Positions 8,510-16,183 of a DNA stretch of 64,000 nucleotides are shown piece by piece. A program made the position numbers and the translations under genes. Origin of the DNA: an uncultured Crocinitomix sp. (GTDB lineage: Bacteria > Bacteroidota > Bacteroidia > Flavobacteriales_D > Crocinitomicaceae); NCBI GenBank assembly GCA_937136425.1, contig CAKZON010000024.1:1-64000 (forward strand), given 5' to 3'. The notes beneath the pieces are model-generated. The model had not been told where the DNA came from and searched no databases. It saw only the letters and a list, made by a program, of their open reading frames with translations. The stretch's first letter is position 1. Each line of letters begins with the position of its first letter.

Positions 8510-10690
8510 TTAATCAACTTTAACACTCATCACCAATACATCATCAATTTGTTCCTCATCTCCAAGCCATTCGTTAAAAGCACTTTCAAGCTTATTTTTT
8601 TGTTCTGCCAATGGCATGTGGGCTATCGCAATTAATAATTCTCTAAATCTGCGGTAGTTATATTTTTTTCCTTTCGGCCCTCCAAATTGATCAGCATAAC
8701 CATCTGTAAACACATAAATTTGATCTCCTAGTTGCAAATCAATAGAATGATTGGTGAAAGGTTTTAATTCATCTGAGCTATTACCAATTGGATGTTTATC
8801 TCCTTTAATCTCTATTAATACAACCTCATCCGTTTCAGAAACAATATTCATAACAGGTAAAAGCAAATCTTTATCAAAAGATTTTTTGTTTCTAAGCAGG
8901 TATAAAGGATTTTTAGCACCTGCAAAGTACATTTTACTTCGATCATGATTCAATGCACACATGGCAATATCCATTCCATCTTGAACAGCTTTTCCGTCAA
9001 TCGTTCTACGCAAAGTTTTGTTCACTCCACGGCTTAAATAAAACAATGCCTCTCCTGGAGAATTAACGGTTGGTTCGGTTAAAGTTTGACTCAGAAGGTT
9101 ATTTCCTACAATACTCATAAAAGCACCTGGCACACCATGACCAGTACAATCAACTGCAGCAAATAAAACATACTTATTTTCTACAGGAGCATTGGTGGTA
9201 CTTGTAGACTCAACAAAATAGAAATCACCACTTACAACATCTTTCGGGCGGTAAAAAATAAATGAGTTTGGAACTAAATTATTCACTTGCTCGTCAGAAG
9301 GAAGGATGGCTTCTTGAATTCGCTTAGCATACTTAATACTGCTAACAATCTCTTGATTACTTTTTGCTAATTCCTCTTTTTGTAATTCAATTTCAGAGGT
9401 TCTTTCTTTAACTTGGCGTTCTAATCGGATGTTACTCTCATCCATTAAAGCATTTTTTTCTTTTAATGTATGCAAGGCTTCTTGTTGCGCCTCTTCTTTT
9501 TCCTTTTGCAATTTCCCATATTTATTAGACATGGAAATACTGAGCACTACAAACTCTAACGCCGAACTAATTTTTAAAGCTCCTAACGATATAATTTTAT
9601 CTCCTACAATACTCAAATTGCCCAGTATAAACACTACTCCACCAATAATTAAAATGATAAATGCTAATGCAAAGAAAAAATCAACATTTACTCCTTTTAA
9701 ACGTAATCTAATAATAGTATAAGCAGCCAATAAAACACTAAACAAACTAGCTGCATTAATCAGTGGAAAGGAGATTTCATACAATGCTCCAGGAATAAGT
9801 GACATGACAATTATACCTACCATCAAAACCCTTACACCATAAAAAACCTTCCATAAAGATTCACTATTATTTTTAAGCTGAAGGAAATTATTGACATAGG
9901 TTAAAAGAAAGATGACCGTTAACCCTGCAAACACTAGCAAGGCATGACTAGCAAAATAACCTCCACTTGGAAAGAAATGATGATGCGAATAACCATCTAA
10001 AGAAAATTGCAACATTCCCTGTGAGAAGGCATATAAAATGTAGAACAAAAAGGTTTTATCTCGAAGGAAAAGGAAGAAGAAAAAGTAGATGATAACGACT
10101 AATGCTATCAACCCATAATAAAAACCATTTTTAAACTGATTTTTAAAATCTTGCGCAAAAAAGGACATTCGGTCATGAAAAATAATAGGAGCAAAGAGTA
10201 ATTCTCCATCACTTTCCAATTTTAAATAAAATGTTTTACGTTCTCCTTTTTCTAAATCAATTGGAAAGAGATTTTTACGGTGGACAATTTCTTTATCATC
10301 ATAATGAAAGTCATCTCCACTGACATAATGCTTTTCAATTACATCTCCATTAACTTCAAAGAGTTCTGCCTTGTTAGTTACCGGGCGAGCAGTTTCAAAA
10401 ATAAAGTGCTCAAACGAAGTTTGGTTTTGAATGGTAAAACGCAACCAATAGCGGGATGCAGTGAAATTAAAGTCTAGTATTTTGTCTTCATTTAGAGCAA
10501 AATCTTCAATATTCAAAGCTAAAACCTGCTCAATAGATGCATATTGATCCTCAATATCTTCAAAAACGGTCACACCGACTCCTGAAGACTTTCCCATATC
10601 ATCATCCAAAAGATTGATTTCACTTTGCGAATTTCCGGTAACGGAAAATATCACACCTGTAAAAACGAGAAAGAGGAGCCTTATCAACAT
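8510..10690 (-). CDS. 7TM-DISM receptor with SpoIIE/PP2C phosphatase domain
   Basis: 726 residues. Signal peptide 1-22; a periplasmic 7TMR-DISMED2-like beta-sandwich about 30-165; seven membrane helices about 185-395; a coiled coil about 395-455; and a PP2C/SpoIIE Ser-Thr phosphatase domain about 470-725. The metal-binding aspartates sit in FAAVDCTGHGVPGAFMS and FTDGYADQFGG. The family senses an extracellular, often carbohydrate-like ligand and dephosphorylates a cytoplasmic anti-anti-sigma or regulator protein. No STAS partner is seen next to it. A lipoprotein gene follows 13 bases downstream. Function is assigned by architecture; the ligand is unknown. Confidence 0.88.
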   Translation of the reverse strand: MLIRLLFLVFTGVIFSVTGNSQSEINLLDDDMGKSSGVGVTVFEDIEDQYASIEQVLALNIEDFALNEDKILDFNFTASRYWLRFTIQNQTSFEHFIFETARPVTNKAELFEVNGDVIEKHYVSGDDFHYDDKEIVHRKNLFPIDLEKGERKTFYLKLESDGELLFAPIIFHDRMSFFAQDFKNQFKNGFYYGLIALVVIIYFFFFLFLRDKTFLFYILYAFSQGMLQFSLDGYSHHHFFPSGGYFASHALLVFAGLTVIFLLTYVNNFLQLKNNSESLWKVFYGVRVLMVGIIVMSLIPGALYEISFPLINAASLFSVLLAAYTIIRLRLKGVNVDFFFALAFIILIIGGVVFILGNLSIVGDKIISLGALKISSALEFVVLSISMSNKYGKLQKEKEEAQQEALHTLKEKNALMDESNIRLERQVKERTSEIELQKEELAKSNQEIVSSIKYAKRIQEAILPSDEQVNNLVPNSFIFYRPKDVVSGDFYFVESTSTTNAPVENKYVLFAAVDCTGHGVPGAFMSIVGNNLLSQTLTEPTVNSPGEALFYLSRGVNKTLRRTIDGKAVQDGMDIAMCALNHDRSKMYFAGAKNPLYLLRNKKSFDKDLLLPVMNIVSETDEVVLIEIKGDKHPIGNSSDELKPFTNHSIDLQLGDQIYVFTDGYADQFGGPKGKKYNYRRFRELLIAIAHMPLAEQKNKLESAFNEWLGDEEQIDDVLVMSVKVD

Positions 10691-10788
10691 TGTCTAAATA
10701 TAATGAAATAAAGTCTCGATTATTTGTCAATTCCTGTGAAGCCCATATGAGTTTTATCAATATTTACTACAACCCACCACTAAATGCA

Positions 10789-10841
10789 TAAAAAATGCCG
10801 CCTCAAATTCTCTTCTTTTAAAAGGAGAGAACGAGACGGCA
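10789..10841 (-). terminator. Terminator after the beta-helix lipoprotein gene
   Basis: A long imperfect hairpin runs from TGCCG at 10796 to CGGCA at 10841, with an inner TTCTC/GAGAA stem. On the minus strand it is followed by a TTTTTT run (10790-10795). It lies about 50 bases past the stop codon at 10892. Confidence 0.85.
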
Positions 10842-10891
10842 CTATCTTGATTTACAATATTTTTTACAATTGCGAATCGGAAAGTTACGGT

Positions 10892-12154
10892 TTAATCAAA
10901 GTGAACAGTACAACCTCCACCAACACAATCGGCATCTGCTCCAACTCCGTTACCCGAAATTGTGTTGTAAGTCATTACACCAGCAGCATCTGTTTGTGTA
11001 ACGCCACCGCAAATCATAGTTGAAGATCCGTAAACATATCCTCCCCAACTATTTGAATTTGAAATTGTGGAATTATCCAACTCTACTCTTCCATCCAATA
11101 CTAATCCAGAATATTCCCAACCCCAATAAGAACCTCCATCAGTAATGTTTACATAAGTCAACTTATTATTTGGATTATTAGATTGTATTCTAATTCCTGC
11201 CCAATATCCTGGACTTGTAAAACGCCCGTTAAAATTAATTGGCATTGTTGCTGATCCAACTGCAGTAAGCCAACCAGACTCTCTAACATCTATTCCTTCT
11301 CCGGCTTCAAACAAAATTGTTGAACCGGCATTAATTGTTAGTCCAGCACTTACATCAATAGTGCTTAAAATCAATAAAGGCGTTGTTGTTCTCTTCCACG
11401 TTTGGTCTGAATTAACAGCTCCTGATCTCACATTAATATAAGCTTGTCCGTTACCAACGTTATAGCTTGATGCCTCATCTAACGAAGCTACGTGTTGCGC
11501 TTCAACACTCAATCCAACTGTTGCATTACTTGAAAAAGTATTATTTGCGAATTCAGTTAGTGTTGTTCCATCTGCAGCAAACAACCCCACTTCTTGCGAA
11601 TTAGAAAGTGTTGAGTTTTTAATAATCAATCTTCCTGCACCGCTCACATATAAGTTAGCAAATTCCCATCCCCAATATGAACCTGCATCTGAAATAGACA
11701 CATATTCTAAGCGATTATTTGGGTTGTTGGATTGAATTCTTAAACCTTCCCAATAACCGGCACTAGCAACTTCTCCTTTAAATTCAATAGGGTTTGTTAC
11801 TGTTCCTACAGCTGTAATAGACCCTGAAGGACTAACATCAAGTGATGCCCCTGCACACATTACAACATCTGCTCCTGCACCAATTGTTAAAGCAGCGGTA
11901 ATTTCAATGTCTCCACAAACTTCTATTCGAGCATAATTCCAGGTTGTTGGTGTTACAACATCCTCTGTTACCACTAAGATTTCTCCTTCAATAATGATCC
12001 CATCATACTCACAAGAACCATCATCATGATTCGCTTTATTATTATAATTATCCGCTAACGGATCTGTACATCCTTCTTTTTTACATGCTGTCACCATCAA
12101 ACTTAATCCGGCAAAAGCAATCATCAGAACACTTGGAATTCTTAAATTTTTCAT
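10892..12154 (-). CDS. Lipoprotein with duplicated right-handed beta-helix
   Basis: 420 residues. The SPII signal has lipobox VTAC followed by KKEG. A short Cys-bounded motif (GCTDPLADNYN..DDGSC), common at the N terminus of Bacteroidota surface proteins, is next. The remainder is two homologous halves of parallel beta-helix. Each has the block GYW.G.RIQSNNPNN..L.YV.I.D.GSYWGWE, starting near residues 132 and 319. Such folds often bind or cleave polysaccharide, but no catalytic residues are apparent. It is transcribed divergently from the sigma factor gene at 12288 and carries the GGTTACCT-N15-CACTAA element 23 bases before its ATG, so it is a likely target of that sigma factor. A strong terminator follows it. 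Confidence 0.75.
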   Translation of the reverse strand: MKNLRIPSVLMIAFAGLSLMVTACKKEGCTDPLADNYNNKANHDDGSCEYDGIIIEGEILVVTEDVVTPTTWNYARIEVCGDIEITAALTIGAGADVVMCAGASLDVSPSGSITAVGTVTNPIEFKGEVASAGYWEGLRIQSNNPNNRLEYVSISDAGSYWGWEFANLYVSGAGRLIIKNSTLSNSQEVGLFAADGTTLTEFANNTFSSNATVGLSVEAQHVASLDEASSYNVGNGQAYINVRSGAVNSDQTWKRTTTPLLILSTIDVSAGLTINAGSTILFEAGEGIDVRESGWLTAVGSATMPINFNGRFTSPGYWAGIRIQSNNPNNKLTYVNITDGGSYWGWEYSGLVLDGRVELDNSTISNSNSWGGYVYGSSTMICGGVTQTDAAGVMTYNTISGNGVGADADCVGGGCTVHFD

Positions 12155-12194
12155 TTTTTCGATTTTTATTTTGCTCTTTAGTGATCGAAAAAAT
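12153..12194. promoter_or_regulatory. Perfect 11-base inverted repeat over the beta-helix gene start
   Basis: ATTTTTTCGAT (12153-12163) and ATCGAAAAAAT (12184-12194) are perfect inverted copies 20 bases apart. They span the start codon and the -10-like element of the beta-helix gene. A third ATCGAAAAA lies at 12234-12242. This could be an operator or an mRNA 5' hairpin. Confidence 0.45.
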
Positions 12195-12206
12195 GAGAAG
12201 GTAACC
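12178..12206 (-). promoter_or_regulatory. ECF-like promoter of the beta-helix gene (GGTTACCT-N15-CACTAA)
   Basis: Read on the minus strand: GGTTACCT (12206-12199), a 15-base spacer, then CACTAA (12183-12178), 23 bases before the ATG. The same element with identical spacing precedes the sigma gene at 12259 and the outer-membrane protein gene at 21824. It resembles a -35/-10 pair for an alternative sigma factor. Confidence 0.55.
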
Positions 12207-12258
12207 AGCCCAGCAAAGTTTTTTTCTATTTTTATCGAAAAAGAAATTTATACAAATC

Positions 12259-12287
12259 GGTTACCTATTCATTTTACACCGCATTAA
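12259..12287 (+). promoter_or_regulatory. ECF-like element at the sigma gene (GGTTACCT-N15-CATTAA)
   Basis: GGTTACCT (12259-12266), 15 bases, then CATTAA (12282-12287), directly abutting the TTG start codon. If it is the promoter, the message would be almost or fully leaderless; otherwise a longer transcript from further upstream is needed. It suggests autoregulation by the sigma factor. Confidence 0.45.
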
Positions 12288-12848
12288 TTGGATAAAAAAG
12301 CTACCATACAGTCAATTCAGAATCAAGACGAGCGAGTTGTTCAGCGCATCTATAGTGAATTCAAACCAAAATTTGTGAATTGGCTTAAAGGAAAATATAA
12401 AATTGGTGAGCAAGATGCGTGCAGTGAAATATACCAGCGCAGCTTTACCGTTTTATTTTTTAATATTAAACGTGGAAAGCTAGATAATTTGGAAGCAAGT
12501 ATTGAAACCTATTTATTTGGAATAGGAAAAATGATTGTTCGAGAGTGGTGGCGAGAACGTGAACAAGACAATAAATCGCTAGATTTAAATGACAAGGACG
12601 ATTTAGCGCAAGTTGATTTATTATCCAATGCGTTTAATGGAAATGAAATTGATGACGACAGGAGGAGAAAATTAGCGAAAGCCATACAAGCTATGGGCGA
12701 ACCTTGCAAAACAATACTAACCCTTTTTTATTGGGAGCGTAACAGTATGGAAGCCATTGCGGCTAAAACTGGCTATAAAAATGAGCAAGGCGCTAAAAAG
12801 AAAAAATATTTGTGTTTAGAAAAATTAAAAAAACAGATGTTGAAATAA
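12288..12848 (+). CDS. Sigma-70 family (ECF-like) RNA polymerase sigma factor
   Basis: 186 residues. Region 2 is about residues 20-95 (DACSEIYQRSFTVLF and YLFGIGKMIVREWW). Region 4 is about 125-186, with the helix-turn-helix around CKTILTLFYWERNSMEAIAA and GYKNEQGAKKKKYLCLEKLK. A TAA stop lies directly before the TTG at 12288, so TTG is the earliest possible start, and no ATG lies near it. The next gene follows with no gap and encodes a membrane TPR protein that looks like its anti-sigma partner. A shared two-part element upstream suggests that it drives itself, the divergent beta-helix lipoprotein and an outer-membrane barrel. This sigma type is often seen near TPR and CHAT genes in Bacteroidota (recalled, not searched). 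Confidence 0.88.
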   Translation: MDKKATIQSIQNQDERVVQRIYSEFKPKFVNWLKGKYKIGEQDACSEIYQRSFTVLFFNIKRGKLDNLEASIETYLFGIGKMIVREWWREREQDNKSLDLNDKDDLAQVDLLSNAFNGNEIDDDRRRKLAKAIQAMGEPCKTILTLFYWERNSMEAIAAKTGYKNEQGAKKKKYLCLEKLKKQMLK

Positions 12849-13565
12849 ATGGAACTAAGTGCAGAACATATCGCATTATTTGACGCTTATATTCGAAATG
12901 AATTAAGTGCTCAAGAACGTTTGAACTTTGAGGAAAAGTTAAACAATGATAACGCCTTTAAGCAAGATTTTGAAGCCTTTAAAAGCTTTGAGCAAGATAT
13001 GTTTGATGCTGAGGTAATTGCATTCAAAGATAAACTTGACGAATGGGATAAATCTGCAAAAGAAAACACAAAAGAGAAAACACGTATAATTCCAATTCGA
13101 CTAATTGGTCTCGCTGCATCTATTGCCATTATAGTAACCTTTTCTATCCTCTATTTTATAGGGCAACCCAGCCATCAAGATTTAGTTGCTACGAATTTTC
13201 AACCTTATGACAACATTTTAACTGTAAGAGGTGAAAAGGAAGATTTGGACGAAGGACTAATGCGGTACGAAGCCAAAGAATATCAAGCAGCAATTGCTTT
13301 ATTCGAAGGATACCCTGACAATATAAATGCCCAATTTTATAGTGGTGAAGCTTATTTAGCTTTGAATGATTACGAGGCTGCAATTAATGTTTATAAACGG
13401 GTTTTACAAACTGACGGTATCTTTAACGAAGTTTCTGAATTTCACTTGGCACTTGCATACCTTGGAAATAACAACACCCAATTGGCAAAAGAAACGTTGT
13501 TGGCCATTCAAAAAGAAAGTGATTATTTCATTAATGCTGAAGAATTATTGGTTGAATTAGAATAG
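12849..13565 (+). CDS. Single-pass membrane TPR protein, probable anti-sigma factor
   Basis: 238 residues. The N-terminal 80 residues are cytoplasmic and helical (FDAYIRNELSAQERLNFEEK), resembling the sigma-binding arm of Bacteroidota anti-sigma proteins but without zinc-binding Cys/His. One membrane helix lies at about 84-105. The C-terminal 130 residues, predicted periplasmic, carry two or three TPR-like units (AIALFEGYPDN, AQFYSGEAYLALNDYEAAI). The ATG follows the sigma stop directly (TAAATG), so the pair is coupled. The natural reading is that periplasmic TPRs sense a binding partner and release the sigma factor. Its 3' end overlaps the convergent CHAT gene by nine bases. Confidence 0.75.
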   Translation: MELSAEHIALFDAYIRNELSAQERLNFEEKLNNDNAFKQDFEAFKSFEQDMFDAEVIAFKDKLDEWDKSAKENTKEKTRIIPIRLIGLAASIAIIVTFSILYFIGQPSHQDLVATNFQPYDNILTVRGEKEDLDEGLMRYEAKEYQAAIALFEGYPDNINAQFYSGEAYLALNDYEAAINVYKRVLQTDGIFNEVSEFHLALAYLGNNNTQLAKETLLAIQKESDYFINAEELLVELE

Positions 13566-16034
13566 TTTCCGTCCTAAGAATATCAATACAACCAACAAAC
13601 CTGCACCAATTAAATATCTCCACCAACTTACGCTACCTCCTTTTTCATATAAAGGTTGATTGTTCCCATAAACCACATAATTCGCCCAAAAAAACGGTTG
13701 TTTTTTTATCTTATCAGCTTGCTTAAGGTAATTGATTTTTGCCCTTTGCAAACTTTCTGACTTATTGCCCCCCATTTTTAAGTTGGCATAGAAATCAACC
13801 ATTATTTCTGATGAGCTTTTATCCTGAGCACTCCAAAGGCTTCCGACAGTTGAAGGGATACCAGAATAATAAAAAGCATTGGCTAAACTTATAATTCCTG
13901 TGCCGTCCTCAATTTTACCCTTTGCCGTATTACATGAACCTAAAGTAACCATTTCAGCTTGGATATTTAGTGCGAAAACTTCATGTGCAAAAAGTCGATT
14001 TAAGGAATCATTTTTAATCGTATTAAACACTAAATAAGATCGGTAAGGATGCTCTGCATTCAACATAGAATGTGAAGCTAAATGAATGATATCAGCCTCG
14101 CTCGCATGGTTCAAGAAATTTGCTTTTGTAGCCTCTTCGGATCTGAAAACCTCAGCATTAAAGTTTTGTTCAAACGTGTTAACCTCTTCAGCAGCATTCG
14201 ACAAAATAGAAAGTGAATCTATGCCATAGTTTGATGGATAAAAGCACATGAACCGCTTGGGCACTACTACTTCTTTTCCGTCTGCAATAATCCCATAAAA
14301 AGAGTAAGAATAACTCACGCGATAATCCTCCACCAAATAACGATTATTATTATCCAACAAGGCGTCAAAACTAACATAACTTAATTCATTCATTGGAGAA
14401 ATAAGTAGATTATCGGATTCAAATTTAGACTGAAAGGGCGCGATTAAAAAATTATGTAAATCATGATTCAACTTCTTTTGAATTGCAAGACTGTCTTTAC
14501 TGTATTGAATTTGTCCATTTAATGCATAGGATCTTTCAATTATTGCAGTTAAATTTTCAATTTGAATTTTGTCAAAAAAGTGGTTTTCAACACCCACACC
14601 AATAACATAAACACAATGGTTTGCTCGGTCAGGGAAATAAGTAATTAGGGTCGTTGTATCCACTTGCAAATAGCTTTCCAATCTGGATGAAAACTGCGTA
14701 TTGTTGAATCGATATTCTTCTAAAATTTGTGATCTTTTTGTTTTCTTTTTTAAATCTGCCAATTCATAAGACAACTTTCTATGCTTATTTCTGATTTCTT
14801 CGTTATCTGCCGATTCTTCAATCTCTTTATTTAAAAAGATAATTTGATTTTTCAACTCTTTTTCTCTACTCCAAAGGTTCGCATTAACCTCTTGAGATAT
14901 CCTTTCTAAGTGCAATCTTCCTGACTGATAAGTGTCAAGTATTCGAATGAGCTCAATTACATTTTCTCTGCTCCCACCTACTTCGTCTGAGTAAACATGA
15001 AATATTGATAAGAGTTTTATCAATTTCTCTTCTGATCTCAAAATAACGTTTCCAATTTTTTCTCCATCATTTTGCAAGGCTACTTTTTCAGCTAATAAAA
15101 AACCTGTTTTTGCCCATTCATATGAAGCAATTAAAAAATCTTTATCGTTAGATTTTTCAAATCGAAATTGCTCTGCATCTGCGAGTAAAAAGATATTTTC
15201 AAAAAAACTCCGAGTTACCATATTTGGATTTGCATCTAAATACTTTTCCATATCTAAGTATGAATCATATTGAGGGTATTTCGCTATGAATCCGAGTAGT
15301 TCTGTGTATTGCTCGCCATAAAACTGCGCCCTTATTACAAAGTGAATAAAACGATCATGTGGTTGATCTATAGTATCTTGCTCTTCATACAGAGCTAAAC
15401 CTTGTTTTGCAAAATCAACAGCCTCTAAGTGGCGCCCTGTTCTAGAATAAAATACAGATCTTTCGCTTAGTAAATTCATTCTTAAATAAGAAAGACTTGG
15501 GTTATTGTCAGCAATTTCATAGGCCTGCTTCCAATACGACTCTGCCTGAGCAATATTTCCCATATTCAAACTTAAGGCAAAAGTTGAGTGATAAAAATCC
15601 AATAAAGCCTCATTATAACTCAATATTGGAATCAATCCTTTTAAGCTTTTCAGTAAATTTTCACAACTTACTATATACTCATTTGATGCTGAAAAATCTC
15701 CCCTAAAAGCTTCAAACAATGCAACCTTACGATAGAGTTCAACCAAATCCAAATAATCTTCTTCAAGCGGTTCTGGTGCTTTTTCTAAAAATTGCTCTCT
15801 AAAGTATATTGCTTGCAACAGATAAGACCGTGAATCATCTTGATCACTAAACGTTTTATTGTGCCAGTCTGCAATTTCTTGACATATGATTGCCTTACTT
15901 CTAAGATCGCTAGGTGTATTTTTGTCTTCGAGTACAGATAGCACATTTAACAATGAATCTAAATTGCTAGCTCTAAGTCCGCCTGAAATCCCTATTAACA
16001 TGACCAAGAAAAAAAATGGCCGAACACTTATCAT
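13557..16034 (-). CDS. Secreted TPR-CHAT protease with C-terminal membrane anchor (copy 1)
   Basis: 825 residues. Signal peptide 1-22; TPR-like helices about 25-390; a coiled coil about 380-440; and a CHAT (caspase-like, clan CD) domain about 500-780. The dyad is visible: H655 in HLASHSML and C701 in LGSCNTAKG, with the family motif SLWSAQDKSSSE. A membrane helix follows about residue 797 (WWRYLIGAGLLVVLIFLG), then a short basic tail. The catalytic domain should therefore face the periplasm, unlike cytoplasmic CHAT proteases of the separase or gRAMP/Craspase kind. It is about 150 bases downstream of a close paralogue and convergent with the sigma/TPR pair. Substrate unknown. Confidence 0.85.
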   Translation of the reverse strand: MISVRPFFFLVMLIGISGGLRASNLDSLLNVLSVLEDKNTPSDLRSKAIICQEIADWHNKTFSDQDDSRSYLLQAIYFREQFLEKAPEPLEEDYLDLVELYRKVALFEAFRGDFSASNEYIVSCENLLKSLKGLIPILSYNEALLDFYHSTFALSLNMGNIAQAESYWKQAYEIADNNPSLSYLRMNLLSERSVFYSRTGRHLEAVDFAKQGLALYEEQDTIDQPHDRFIHFVIRAQFYGEQYTELLGFIAKYPQYDSYLDMEKYLDANPNMVTRSFFENIFLLADAEQFRFEKSNDKDFLIASYEWAKTGFLLAEKVALQNDGEKIGNVILRSEEKLIKLLSIFHVYSDEVGGSRENVIELIRILDTYQSGRLHLERISQEVNANLWSREKELKNQIIFLNKEIEESADNEEIRNKHRKLSYELADLKKKTKRSQILEEYRFNNTQFSSRLESYLQVDTTTLITYFPDRANHCVYVIGVGVENHFFDKIQIENLTAIIERSYALNGQIQYSKDSLAIQKKLNHDLHNFLIAPFQSKFESDNLLISPMNELSYVSFDALLDNNNRYLVEDYRVSYSYSFYGIIADGKEVVVPKRFMCFYPSNYGIDSLSILSNAAEEVNTFEQNFNAEVFRSEEATKANFLNHASEADIIHLASHSMLNAEHPYRSYLVFNTIKNDSLNRLFAHEVFALNIQAEMVTLGSCNTAKGKIEDGTGIISLANAFYYSGIPSTVGSLWSAQDKSSSEIMVDFYANLKMGGNKSESLQRAKINYLKQADKIKKQPFFWANYVVYGNNQPLYEKGGSVSWWRYLIGAGLLVVLIFLGRKLF

Positions 16035-16183
16035 AAATTCTAATTCTATTGTTTGGGGTTTGAATTGAGCGATTCTAAAAGCATCAAATTCTCATCTCAC
16101 AACTTTATTTTTAGGGAGCAAATTTTCAAAGGTGAAATAAATTTATTAAACCTCCAAACCAATTCAAAATAGCTTACCGAACT

